From the NCBI GenBank assembly GCA_037176885.1, contig JAWWNJ010000236.1, positions 124,001 through 188,000 on the forward strand: a stretch of DNA of 64,000 nucleotides, in the 5' to 3' direction. Below are positions 9,762 to 20,868 of the stretch, in pieces; positions within the stretch are counted from its first letter, which is position 1, and each line of letters opens with the position of its first letter. The translations under genes were made by a program, and so were the position numbers. The notes beneath the pieces are model-generated. The model saw only the letters and a list, made by a program, of their open reading frames with translations. It ran no database searches and was not told the DNA's origin. Source of the stretch: Favolaschia claudopus. Lineage: Eukaryota; Basidiomycota; Agaricomycetes; Agaricales; Mycenaceae.

Positions 9762-10390
9762 CTGTAGCACTTTGTATGGGTGAAACAGACCCTCGAGCGT
9801 GACTGGAAACGCTACGCATGGAAACCAGAAACGGCCTCAGCGTTATGCGTGACATCATAGAATTTTGGAAACGGGCGGGCAAACACCGATAAAGTCTATT
9901 TCCAAACGTTGAACGGATTCTGGGCAATTTTTAGCTCTCGTTTATGCTTTCTTTGTATCCATAGCCCTTTTGATTGCATTTCTCTTGTTACGGGCTCCGT
10001 AATACACCTATTTTTCTTTCATGAATACTGCGCCGTGGCGCACGCTCAGACACCTAAACCAGCGACGGGTCCACCACAAGCCCTCTTCGAGCGACTAGTT
10101 AAGCTACCTCGGCCAGCTTCTGGTACACCTTCTCAGCACCTTGCCCGTGGTTTCCGATGGACCGTACCGGTTCTATCTTGACGAAGATTGTAGAGAGTGA
10201 TTGAGTGCAGTGAGGAGGAGGAGGGTTATAGCAGTAGATTCAGCTAGATTCTACAGCCACAAACATGATAATTCGACATCTTTGTTTGTCACGCAGTCCT
10301 CAGGGAAACCACCCGACCGTTATGCGTTACCGTTGAAACGAAACAGGGCGGGCGTTACGCGTTACGTTTCACCCATACAAATTGCTACAG
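9762..10390. mobile_element. MITE, 629 bp, TA target duplication (Tc1/mariner type)
   Basis: CTGTAGCACTTTGTATGGG at 9762 is inverted at the right end (...CATACAAATTGCTACAG, 10390) with similarity of about 25 bp, and TA occurs on both sides (9760-9761, 10391-10392). The interior has no transposase frame. It ends 76 bp before the start codon of the downstream secreted-protein gene, so it forms most of that gene's upstream region. Confidence 0.85.
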
Positions 10391-10418
10391 TACATAATAT
10401 AATATATATGTCAGGCAT

Positions 10419-10427
10419 ATATAAATT
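10419..10427 (+). promoter_or_regulatory. TATA-like box upstream of the secreted-protein gene
   Basis: The sequence CATATATAAA lies about 45 bp before ATG 10467, a reasonable core-promoter position for a fungal gene with a short 5' leader. It lies just outside the MITE edge at 10390. Confidence 0.45.
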
Positions 10428-10466
10428 TGCACTATCCTCAAGTTCCGTCGAGACAGCTGCGAAATT

Positions 10467-11217
10467 ATGTTGCCCCTTCATTCTTCAGTGCTCTCTGTGC
10501 TTTTCGCGGTGCTGCTTGCCACTGCGACACCGGCACCTGCGTCTCGGGATCTTCTCGGAGACGTGATAAATGCCCTTCAAGTGGGTTGGGTCACTCACAT
10601 CGATGTGGCGATTACGGTGAGTTGCTTGAGATTCTGCTTTACGGTGCTAACTATGAACTTCCGACGAATAGGTCGGCACATTAGCCAACGATCTCGTCTC
10701 GTGAGTCAACCTTTCTCGAGCCCTCTGTGAGACATCGCCATCCTTACAAATGCCATTTCGCTATCAGAATCGTGTTGGACGGTACGCTACGTATCTGGTT
10801 GCTGCCAATGCTCCTTTCTAACTACATTACAGTGCAGAACCCTCTCATCTTGGAGCTCACCGTCGACAGCATTTCCGTGAGCGCTGGGGTCGATGATGCG
10901 GTTGTCACTTCCTTCGCTCACACATTCGCCACCCCGCTCGTCATTCCGCCTCTCGGGACTGCGACCTCCGAGAACATCGCGGACGTCCTTCTCATCGACG
11001 GTATCACTGCGTTCTTGGATATCGTTCCTTTGGGTGTTTTGGATTTATTGAATATTGACGTGAATGTCCGGTTGGTGCCTTTCTGTCCTCCTCCTCGACT
11101 CGCCGATTTGGTGTGTAGATTGGCTGATTGCGATTCAGAGTGGGAAGTATCCTTGGAATTGGCGGAATTCCGCTCCCGATTACGGGTCTTCATCAAACTG
11201 GTGTTGCAACGACGTGA
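10467..11217 (+). CDS. small secreted protein of a basidiomycete hypothetical family, five exons
   Basis: Exons 10467-10616, 10672-10700, 10768-10781, 10833-11070 and 11139-11217 join in frame to 169 residues. An N-terminal signal peptide is clear (hydrophobic stretch VLSVLFAVLLATATPAPA). The mature part carries ANDLVS...DVQNPL...ELTVDSI..SAG, a PLVIPPLGTA block, IPLGVLDLLNIDVNVRVG and a C-terminal GIGGIPLPITGLHQTGV. From memory this pattern belongs to a small extracellular family common in Agaricomycetes without known function. There are no cysteines in conserved positions that I can see. The 14-nt third exon is unusually short, but its removal would break the conserved block, so I keep it. 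Confidence 0.75.
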
Positions 11218-11399
11218 ACTTTTTTTTCTATTACTGGAATATTGTTGTAGGTTGCTTTCTGAATCGCTTCTCCAATATTCGTAGGATCTAAATCATTTGT
11301 GACCGGATCAAAGTGACGGCCTGAAATCGAATGAGTATGAAAAGGACGGTAAAGTAGACTGAAACAAGCCTAAGAATGAGCTGTTTGAATACACTGGAG

Positions 11400-12361
11400 G
11401 TTGCGTTCGGTTAAGTTGGATATAATCGCAGAAACGATGCTTACTTCCGGTCAAACCAGCAATATCTGTTGCAACGTCTGTTATAACCTGTATACTGCGC
11501 TCGTTTGCAAAGCTCTGGTTGGTGTGGTGAATGAATTCTCCGGGCACTCAAGGGTTCAAGCAAGCGACAACATACTTCTCCGAATATAAGCACGATCATG
11601 CCCTCCGCGATGGTAGTATGAGCGTGCTCAAACATATCATCGATAGTCTTCTGTTCAACCGCATGTCCAGCGGTGCGAACGAAAACAGGGCAAACTTTCC
11701 AGTTTTTCTTATTCATTGTGATGAATAAACAGTGGAAGAAATTGACGCACTTTGTTCCATGATGGTCGAGAGCCTTGGATTAATCCCGTTTTGAACGAGA
11801 TCATCGATTTCGCGGAAGAATGACCAGAAGAACGAGACGTAGGGTCGTAAATTGAGAATCTTGGAAATTTCGGTTCCATTAACTGGCCTAGAATCATGCG
11901 CAGTTACAAACCTTTGCCATGGCCTCTTCGAAACTGAACGATTGGTCGGAAGTCAGAACTGTCTGGCATAGATTCTCGTCGACAATGAATTCGAGCTGCA
12001 GAGGTTGAACCTGAATGATCCGCGTGGGTAGACAAGAGATGGCACAAACCAAGCCCTTGCGGGGAACAGCGATGACAGGTCCATATTCTTTGAGAGCTTT
12101 CTCATAAGCCTCGCGAGGGTGGTTGAAGATCTCTGCAGCCTTTCACGAAGTGTCAAGATATCGAAATCGGGATAGAGCATATCGGACAGACCGGGATATT
12201 AATGATCGGTGGGTGATTTCCGTGAATCTTCGTACGGTGGGACACAAACTTAACAACGAAGTGAAGAAAGTCCGTACCTTCCTGCGCTTGGACACGACTC
12301 TGAAACCAACCAAGAGGCCCACAGTGGCTGCTGCGTATAGGTATTTGAGGTAGGCGTTCAT
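11400..12361 (-). pseudogene. cytochrome P450, N-terminal half only
   Basis: Starting at ATG 12361 the first exon encodes a membrane anchor (YLKYLYAAATVGLLVGFRVV, then a basic stop-transfer). Later pieces read AYEKALKEYGPVIAVPRKG, EFIVDENLCQTVLTSDQSFSFEEAMAK, ISKILNLRPYVSFFWSFF and DDMFEHAHTTIAEGMIVLIFGE, which match from memory the first half of a mushroom P450 family. Homology stops near ITDVATDIAGLTG (about 11440). The I helix, ExxR motif and haem-binding Cys loop are absent from the next kilobase, which is occupied by the convergent secreted-protein gene. It is a truncated remnant. Confidence 0.65.
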
Positions 12362-12989
12362 TTCAGGATAAGACGCGATCTATGAAACCAAGTCTGGGTG
12401 TTAAATAGCGAGAATGTCGATCGGCGGAGAAGAGTATGGGCTAGCTATCTAGGGCATAGATCTCATTCGAAAAAAACTGATATTTATCGTTCGCCACTGG
12501 TAGCCGCAGGAAACAATCACTGGCATAAGCGGGAGACGACATGGAACATCGAGCATACTGCCCCGCTTATAGCGCAAGGTGATAATTTCGGCAGGGTTTT
12601 TTTATAGCAGACGCAGGGAATTGGGTATCGCGTAGCGCTTGTTCCTCTTCTTTCGGCGACATAGCATCGCCGCGGGCTGAACCATGACATTCCATTCTCT
12701 ATCAGACGCCTCGAATCCGGTGATAACGCAGAGACAATAGCGCTTGCAAGCTAGCAAGGGAGTGCGGCAAGGGATCAGATAGAACGCGACGAGAGCGTAC
12801 ACGAGCAGAGAGCGCCTAGAGTGGAGTAGCCCGATCACACTACAGAAAACGCAGTGAGAAAGGTGAGACATCGAGTCCAGCGACGGTCAGAAGACGCAGG
12901 CTATCGAACTTGGTTTAGGCCGGGTATCACGACCAATCATCGGCGGTGACACTGAACGTTGAAGACAACAGTAGCAGTGAGATGTGGTA
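12362..12989. other. intergenic stretch without recognisable gene
   Basis: No supported coding region or repeat was found between the P450 remnant and the Tc1 element. Short open frames here lack any family resemblance. Confidence 0.6.
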
Positions 12990-13234
12990 CACTGACTCGG
13001 GAAAAATATGGGATCACGTCATCCGTGAGAAAGTCGGCCGTTTCGCGCGAGACAGCAGAGCTTTGGACAAGGTCTTTGAGGTTCATGAGCATGCCTATAA
13101 GGTGTAGTTAATACATATATAAGATCTAGTTTCTGCGTGAAGAACTCGGCGCTGTCCAAACGATTTATTGATGACAGGTGATCCAATCATTAATCTGCAT
13201 TTTGCCGATTTGGGAAAACAAAGTCAGAATAATA

Positions 13235-13761
13235 CTCGGTGTGACCAAAAGTAACCGGAATCGGAAATTGCGTGTTTTCAACCAAATTTTGTGGGTGACT
13301 GCTGGGCAAACTGACCCCATCGGCAGTCTATAAGCGTATACCATTGCATACAAGGCAGGCAAAAGGTTGCATGGTCTCTTTGTCCTATTATTACATATTC
13401 TTTTTATGTATGCTTTGAGGCGGGAAATTGGTGTGCCGAGTTGCCTCCCTCTCTGAACAACGGGAAACACCTCCCAACCTTAGATATTGAATCTATAGAC
13501 TATTGGGATACTAAGCACCTTTCTGAGGTACTTACTGGCTCGAAACTCCGGCATCTCCCCTTCAGACAGCGCAATCATTTCCAAATTGGTCCACTTTCAA
13601 AGATTAAATCACCAACTCAAAACAAAACATTGCATGCCATGCCCATATCATGGAAGTCGTAGAAAAGATAATTTAGAGGAGCCCTGTATCACTTGGAGTT
13701 GTTTGAGTTTCGAAATTCCGCTCTAAAAAGCCAAATTCCGGTTACTTTTGGTCACACCGAG
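13235..13761. mobile_element. MITE, 527 bp, TA target duplication
   Basis: CTCGGTGTGACCAAAAGTAA at 13235 is repeated inverted at the right end (...TTACTTTTGGTCACACCGAG to 13761), flanked by TA on both sides (13233-13234, 13762-13763). The tip resembles Tc1-type inverted repeats. It lies inside the larger Tc1 element, so it inserted later. Confidence 0.88.
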
Positions 13762-13802
13762 TACTCTGAAGAGGAAATGGGACAAACCAAGCCTACGGAG
13801 TG

Positions 13803-14819
13803 TTAATAGTGAGTGTTCCCGCCCTTTGCCTTCAATAGTTCTTGCACGCGATTGGGCATACTATCATATAACGTGTCGATGAAAGCCTGGATGAAAGCCT
13901 GGTCAATGAGGGTCAATGCTTTCCCACTCCTCCTTCAAAGCGAGCCAGGTCGTCCTTGTTCTTCGGCAGGGGGTCCCTAGCGCGTACCATGCGCTCCAGG
14001 TGATCCCAAAGGTTCTCTATCCGGTGAGTTGGGGGCAAGATCAGGAAGCCTTCTAGATCAAACCAGCCGTTCGCGTGCTTTGATCGGTGCTTTGGGTCGC
14101 CATCCTGCTAGAAATAGACGGTGGAACGATTCAAATCGTGCTTATCGAGGGTGCGCAGGAGGGGCTAGGAGAATGTCGACGTAAACGAAGCGATCCATGA
14201 TACCCTCGATGCGGTGAAGTTGTCCCACCCCATGTCGGGTGACACAGCTCCAGACCACCACGCTGCCGCCCCCATGCTTGAGTTTCTTCATTAGTATATC
14301 TGGGGTCGTTTGCTTTCCCTCGCTCCCTCCAACACCACTGCCGCCCATCCGAGCCAAAATTATTGAACTTGGACTCGTCTGAAAATATCACGGCTCGCCA
14401 GTCCTCCCCTGTCCAATAACAATGGTGCTCCGCCCAGTCCATTCGCTTTTTCTTGTGTGCTGGCTTCAACAGAGGCTTGGATTGACGTACATAGGCACCC
14501 AATCCGTGCTCCCGGAGCCTTGCCTTGATCGTATCAACATGCAAATGCGGAAAAAACCTCCGTTGCAAGTCTGTGACATTCTTGGCTTGGCCCGATGAGA
14601 GCATTCGGAGGGCGGTACGGATGTCCCTGTCATCCATTTTACGTGGGCGACTAGGCCTGGATGTTTTTGCGTCGAAATGGTGCGTTGGACCGTACCGGTT
14701 GTTGATTCGGGAGACGGTAGAGGGGCAACATTCTCTTTTTCAGCTACAGCGCTGTTCGAGAACCCTGCCTCCTTGAGGGCCACTGTCGCAGCCTTTTTTG
14801 AGGCGGTGGTGTCAGACAT
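13803..14819 (-). pseudogene. Tc1-like (DD34E) transposase, multiple frameshifts
   Basis: From ATG 14819 (MSDTTASKKAATVALKEAGF) to TAA at 13803-13805 (...MPNRVQELLKAKGGNTHY), three frames must be combined to recover the protein. Recognisable parts are the paired helix-turn-helix region (DIRTALRMLSSGQAKNVTDLQ), FSDESKFN with the first Asp, WGCVTRHGVGQLHRIEGIMD and the C-terminus. It corresponds closely to the copy at 21.2-22.2 kb. It is inactive. Confidence 0.85.
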
Positions 14820-15022
14820 GATGGTAAGGATGAGTTACGAGTGGTTAGAGTTGAGTTGAGCGAGTTGTTGTGGAGGTTCGGATTGAAAAGTGTGGGGCTT
14901 GCCAAATGCGGAAAAAGTATCGGATCACGTGTGCGCGATAATCACACCCTCTCATCGTGACGCGTACAGCCTGAGCCTTGATTTTTTTTCCTGGATAAGG
15001 GTACGATGGTAGGTACTCAATA

Positions 15023-15185
15023 GAGCACTTTGGCAAACGGTGAAAAATGATTTTTTTCTTCAGTTCCCGCTAACCAAATTTTGGTTGTGGAGCCGCAAAA
15101 CAGTGCGCAGCCCACTGTAGTTTTTCACCAAACTCGCTTAGTTTTTCGAACTGAAATTTGATTTTCACCGTTTGCCAAAATGCTC
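15023..15185. mobile_element. MITE, 163 bp, TA target duplication
   Basis: Left tip GAGCACTTTGGCAAACGGTG and inverted right tip CACCGTTTGCCAAAATGCTC are flanked by TA (15021-15022, 15186-15187). A second copy of similar size and tip lies at 27963-28126, so this is a family. Confidence 0.87.
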
Positions 15186-15284
15186 TAATATGCTATATAA
15201 CGTCTCCGAAGACTGCTCACTCCCTACACAGTCAAGCCTCAAAGATTGAAAAGCCGGTGATCCCATATTTTTTCCGAGTCAGTG

Positions 15285-16220
15285 AGTATCTGACCCGATG
15301 TCGGAATTCGGTGGATTTGGAAGGAGCGGTAAGGGCTGGATTTTCGTCCCAAAAGCCGATACCACTGCCCTTCAAGTTAGGCCTTGCCACTAGTACCAGG
15401 AAAGTCTCCAGAAGAGCGTAGAGGTGCTGGAAAGAATAGAAAGGTTCAGAATTTCTCCGCGTTTGTTGTACATGAAGTTCAAGAATCGATTATATCCCGC
15501 GGGTAACCCTCAACACAACGCAGGGAACGACGAAGCATCGCCGACGGTCCGTTGCTCGGGTCAGGTTAGCCCTGATTAGCCCAGAGTGTGACAATCACAT
15601 GTGACACCGCCTACCACCGTTCGCCACAACGATCACCACCAATGCAAATGAATCCCTTTATTCTCTCATTCTCTTTTTTCTGGGTGAATTATTCGGTGCA
15701 TCCTACTGCGTCTCCTCTGGACACCTGGAGGACAAACGTGGCCAGAGCCGAAAAAGAAAATTGCACAGACTTTTATTGCAAACCAATCGCAAACCCGCAA
15801 GGGGAATTCGCACCCAATTCGCGCCCACGGAACGTCGTGAATCCCGCAAGGCGGACTAGCAATACTCAAGCATAATATTCGATCGTGTACGCCTGCGATT
15901 TCAACGGAGTACCGACATTATGTGCAGTGGACGGCGGCGGTTAGATGAGTTAAAGCGCCCGACGGACGTACTTGGAAATCCAGGACCAAGGGCCCTGTGC
16001 CTGCCTAGAGGTGAGAACGGGATGTCGAGAATGCGCGATTCTTTGTCCAACCCGGGCTTCGAGGCGGAATCTAAGTGGAGGCGCTACGGCGTCCTTGGAC
16101 TCCGCACTACGTTTAATTGGCGGATGACCTTGTCATTTTCAGTTGCAATTCGCTTCTGCCCCTGCGGCATTTAAAACTCGAAGACTCGTACGACACAGCT
16201 TATCTTTCGTCCCCCCCAAC
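15285..16220. other. intergenic region upstream of the aldehyde dehydrogenase gene
   Basis: No coding region is supported. It must contain the ALDH promoter; a pyrimidine-rich leader (CTTTCGTCCCCCCCAAC) precedes ATG 16221. Confidence 0.5.
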
Positions 16221-18648
16221 ATGCCTGGAACGTTTATTCACAAATTCGACACTCCCGTCTACAAAGGAACTGTGAATGTCTCTACAGGTTTGTTCATCAA
16301 CAACAAATTTGTAGACGGCTCGGATACGACCACCATTGAGTATGTGAATTGTTCCTCCAGCGGTTTCCGATTAACCCAAATTCTTATAGCGTTTTGAACC
16401 CTAGTGAGCACTCTACGTGAAGCAACCGATATATTCTCACCTCTGTGAAGCCACTGGAAAACTCATCACGACGATCTCGGAGGCTACCGCCAAGGATGTC
16501 GACATTGCAGTCAAAGCCGCACAAGAGGCGTACGACACCACTTGGGGTTTGAACACATCAGGCGCGGAACGCGGGGATCTTCTTAACAAACTTGCGACCA
16601 TCATGGATGCCGCGCGAGACGAGCTGGCGGCTCTTGAGGCGATGGACAATGGTACGAGTGATTTGATTCGCCTTTGGCGCAGCTGCTAACTTGGACCAAT
16701 AGGGAAGACCTTCAACTGGGCCAAGAATGTAGACGTCGATTTTGCCATCCAGGTAGTCAAGTACTACGCCGGCTGGGCCGACAAAATCCATGGCCAAACT
16801 CTTGAGGTACAATCCAGCGATTTTTTTCTACTCAGGGGACACTCAACAATTTTTTCAGACCGACGAGAAGAAGCTGACTTACACGCGTCATGAGCCCATC
16901 GGTGTTGTGGTGAGTCATATTCTTCTGGCCAGCCGCTGGATCATGCTGATTTCTTGCCAAGGGACAAATAATTCCATGTAGGGTTACCGGTGAATCTTTA
17001 CGAGTTTCCGCTAACCCGTTTTCTGATCCCAGGGAATTTCCCTCGTATGAACTCCAAATTCTTTCTGACACCTCGCTTAGTATGCCCCCAGTTATGATGT
17101 TTGTCTGGAAGATTGCTCCTGGTAAACTCCTACGTTTAGCCTGTATCACCGTATTTCACAAATCACAGCTCTTGCAACGGGCAATACCGTCGTTCTGAAG
17201 GTGACTTCCATCCTCTCTCAATCAAGTCCGACATTCATACAGTCGTTCAGCCTTCAGAATTCACTCCCCTCACCGCTCTGCGCATGTGCTCGATGATCCA
17301 AGAAGCGGGTATTCCTCCTGGTGTCGTCAACGTCGTAACAGGCTATGGAAACACTGTCGGCGCCGCCATCAGCTCACATATGGATATCTTGAAGGTCCGT
17401 TCATTGTTGTCACACTCAGTCAGTTTGAAATCAATCGTTTGTAGATTGCGTTCACGGGGAGCACCATCGTGGGACGTAAGATCATGGAGGCGGCAGCCAG
17501 GAGCAATCTCAAGCCCGTAACTCTCGAGTAGGTCCTCCGTTTTACTGCCATCCCAGCCGACCGCAGGACCTCGTAGGCTCGGAGGCAAGAACCCGAATAT
17601 CATTTTCAATGACGCGGACCTCGACAACGCCGTGGAGTGGACTTCATTCGGTATCTACTGGAATCACGGAGCTGCATGCTGTGCCGGCAAGCCTTTTGAG
17701 ATCCCCTTCGCATAACGCCGCTGAAGTCGAGATCGGATTCAGGCTCCCGCATCTTCGTCCAATCCGGCATTTACGACAAATTCCTCGAGAAATTCACCGA
17801 AAAGTCCAAGGCGATCCGCATTGGGGATCCATTTGGCGAAAACATTGACGAAGGACCTATGAGCTCCGAGGCTCAATTCAACGTGCGTCAGCCTGTTGAA
17901 GTGTCTTCTTCATATAGAACGAGAATACTAATGCTGACGCGGAACACAGCGTATCATGGGCTACATCGAGTCCGGTAAAACCGACGGCGCAACGGTCCAT
18001 ACCGGTGGAAACCGCCGCGGGTCAGAGGGTTACTTCATCGAGCCTACGATCTTTACGAACGTCAAGGCCGATATGAAGATCGTCAAGGAGGAGATATTCG
18101 GACCAGTCAGCGTTGTGGTCAAGTTCGAAGACGAGGACGGTGAGGGTTTATCGCTTTTTTTTTCGATCAGCTGAGGCTGACTGGATGGATGCCCATGGTA
18201 CTACGTAGATGTGGTGAGGCAAGCGAACGATACATGTGTGTTGTGCTCCATGATGTCTGTGTAACGAAACTCTCATCATGACTTCGTTCCACAGTCTACG
18301 GCCTCGCGGCTGGCGTCTTCTCGCAGGACATCGACCGCGCCATTCGCACAGCCCACCGTATTCAAGCGGGGACTGTCTGGGTAGGGATTCGGAAGTTTTC
18401 CTGCAATTCCTTGTCATGCTGACGTGCCTGTCTTGTCCCCAGGTAAATTGCTACAATCACTTCAAGCCCCAAGTCCCGTTCGGCGGGTACCGTCAGTCGG
18501 GTATAGGACGTGAGCTCGGCTCGTATGTACGCCTTGGAGAAGTATGTCTTCTTCTCACTTTCCTGTTGAGAGCTCGAACTGATCATGAGTTTCAAGCTAT
18601 ACAGCCGTGAAGGCGGTCCACATTAACCTCGGGCAGAGGCTGTCTTAA
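16221..18648 (+). CDS. aldehyde dehydrogenase (NAD(P)+), many exons, possible defect near the C-terminus
   Basis: Oxidises aldehydes to acids; in fungi this family is cytosolic or mitochondrial. The start [16 protein letters not shown] is followed by [20 protein letters not shown] (catalytic Asn), [35 protein letters not shown] (general-base Glu), [14 protein letters not shown] (nucleophilic Cys), EEIFGPV and [16 protein letters not shown], in order and complete. About a dozen short introns are needed. The intron starting at about 17690 uses a GC-AG pair (GCAAGC...CAG). Near 18520 the expected SYALEN is disturbed: TCGTATGTACGCC has four extra bases. Reading on shifts frame and ends at 18610; alternatively a GTATGT donor at 18521 skips the insertion and loses about five residues before [16 protein letters not shown] and TAA 18646-18648. 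The predicted enzyme is otherwise full length (about 500 residues). Confidence 0.93.
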
Positions 18649-18921
18649 CGCAGACTAATAAATCGTTGTAGTATTTGCATACTTAATGTAGTTCTTGTCT
18701 GTTGTTCATCCGCTTATGTATAAGTGCACCATCGGCAATGGATGAGGTCCAAGCGACCAGCGTGACACCGTGACGGACTCTCTTCCTTCCCTCTTTCACC
18801 ACAGCGGCCACCTCAAACTCGTTCGTTGGGTTTACCACCAATTGAGCACATTTTTGGATTGCGGTCTCTCGTGTCCTCTGCTACGCAACAACGTAGTTCT
18901 TTCTAGCCTCTCCCTTCCATC

Positions 18922-20444
18922 ATGGATTCGGCGAAGCAAAACGCACTGGCAGACACTGTCAATCTTTCTGGTTCTTCACTGAGAGCCCGTCTCGAAGAAA
19001 TCGACACAGAAATCGCGGCCCTCGAAGCGCGACTTGGGCACCTCAAAACGGCACGAGAACCGGTAGCAATTGCCCTAGATTCAATCGTCTATCCCATCCT
19101 CAGCATTCCTGTCGAAATCACGTCCTTAATCTTCTCATGTCTTTTTGAGGAACTGGTTTAGGAACTGGTTTTCGATGAAGACGGCAGTTGGATCGTCGAT
19201 TTCAACGATATGAAACGCAAAGGCCCTCTCTTTCTTGCCCAAATTTGCAGAGCTTGGCGCGAAATCGTGTTCAACACACCTTCAATGTGGAGTCGTGTGC
19301 GGGCAGCAATTGATTCATTGACAAAGCCACTACCTGTGAAGTGGCCCGATCTTCTTCAATCATGGTTAGCTCGATCGGGTAACCAGCCATTATACCTCAA
19401 TCTTCTCGCAGGGAACAACATGGTTGAGGCTGAACCGTTGTGTACGATAGCCGCCGATTACTCCAAACAGTGGCGGTCCTTCTCTTGCTCCCTGAACGAC
19501 AGCGTTTGTTCAGCTATCGACCGCATTCAAGGTCACACTCCATTCCTGCATGAACTCATACTCGAATCCGAGCCAGGTTTTTCCACCCCTCTCCCCATAA
19601 CTGCATTCTCCGTCGCTCCCGAACTTCGCAAAGTGGAGCTTTATTCTCTTCCGCCTGCATGCATTGCTCTTTCATGGGGACAGCTCACTCATCTCATCCT
19701 GTATCGCCAGACCGTCACTGAATGCATCAACATTCTGCACCAAACTCCCTTCTACAAGTCCTCTCAGTTGATCTAGATCCCCTTCCTCCTGGACACTTTC
19801 CAATCTCAATCACGCTGTATTCTCTTTACAAGCTTGAACTTTTGGGCGGAAGGAATTGGACCCAAGACTTTTATCCCTACGTGACTCTTCCCCATCTCAC
19901 GGATCTTCGCATCACGGTTCACAGTGGAATCGACGGTCTCCCTGCATTTCTGACACGGTCTCGCTGCACTGTGGAAAAATTCTCTCTGGATGCTTCGGCT
20001 GATCTCTTCGTTGTCCTGCCGTTCTTCGATCAAGTTCGGGAATTGATTTTTACCTACGTTGACCACTGGTGGCATAACCTGGCTCAGCTCTTTTTACGGA
20101 TCGCGACGGATGCCATGTTCCTGCCTCGTCTTCAGTCTTTTGATGTTCTGCAATACTTTGACACGATACCGTACAAGGAGATGGTGCAAATGCTCTGCGC
20201 TCGACGATTTGATCGAGACAGCAAGCCCAAGTTAGCTTCCTTTCAAATGATTCGAAACCTTCCAGAGGTCGATGCCCCTTACTACTCAGGCCTCCGATAC
20301 AGAGCAGACTACGTCCCGGATACCGCCATCGAAGATCAGCTTGAGGCTCTGGTAGCAGACGGGCTCGAGCTGCGAATCGACAGCTGGCATATGATGGATT
20401 CTCCGGTGAGCTGGGCTGCTCTTTCTCTTTCTCGCGTGCACTGA
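18922..20444 (+). pseudogene. F-box-like protein with in-frame stop and frameshift
   Basis: ATG 18922 opens a protein with a coiled coil (RARLEEIDTEIAALEARLGHLKTARE) followed by the F-box-like helix pair (DSIVYPILSIPVEITSLIFSCLF), the layout of the expanded Agaricomycete F-box/LRR family that presents substrates to SCF ubiquitin ligases. A TAG at 19159 stops it; the stop lies in a tandem duplication of GGAACTGGTTT, and the same frame then continues (LAQICRAWREIVFNTPSMWS...) to 19757. Near 19740 the frame shifts by one base and the LRR-like remainder runs to 20444. Two lesions suggest a pseudogene. Confidence 0.7.
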
Positions 20445-20868
20445 TCAAGGCGTATATGCAGTTTTATACCGAGACGCTCTCGAGCTTGGGGCGAGCATAA
20501 TGTCCTCGGTTATTTTCTCTGTGATGTTGTCCACATTTCGAACATGCAATGCGACTTTTTTTTTATTACCAGACCGATTCTCCGATTCTGGCAACCACAT
20601 GCAGCGCATCACTGCACATCCCTTTCAATTACATATTTGTATACGCAAAATATTAATGTTTGTCACTGCACTGTGTTTACAGTTTACCGTCTATCCGAGT
20701 TCCAAGCATCTTTCACCGCACGGATCACGCAGATCATCCATTATCTCGGAAGACCGCTTTGTCCTCCGCCACCTCAACGTTACAAAGAATATCTTAAGAC
20801 CCTACCCGTCCTCAACGGCTCAACCGGCTGCCCAGTCCTTGAATACTCGCTTGTATATGATCTCAATA
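20445..20868. other. intergenic, no gene seen
   Basis: The stretch between the F-box pseudogene and the Tc1 left tip holds no supported gene or repeat. Confidence 0.5.

Larger units (their letters stand above)
12990..15284. mobile_element. decayed Tc1-like element containing nested miniature elements
   Basis: The left tip CACTGACTCGGGAAAAATAT (12990) and inverted right tip ...TTTTTTCCGAGTCAGTG (15284) match the tips of the Tc1 element at 20869-22456. TA precedes the left tip, but AG follows the right one, so the duplication has decayed. Inside are a transposase pseudogene on the minus strand, a 527-bp MITE (13235-13761) and a 163-bp MITE (15023-15185). A subterminal block (GATTATCGCG.ACACGTGATCC, about 14917-14943) is shared with the 21-kb copy. 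Confidence 0.8.

Noticed and set aside
9447..9767. Small protein over the 9.47-kb inverted repeat
   Set aside because: Both strands give similar frames because the sequence is an inverted repeat; it is a MITE-like element, not a gene.
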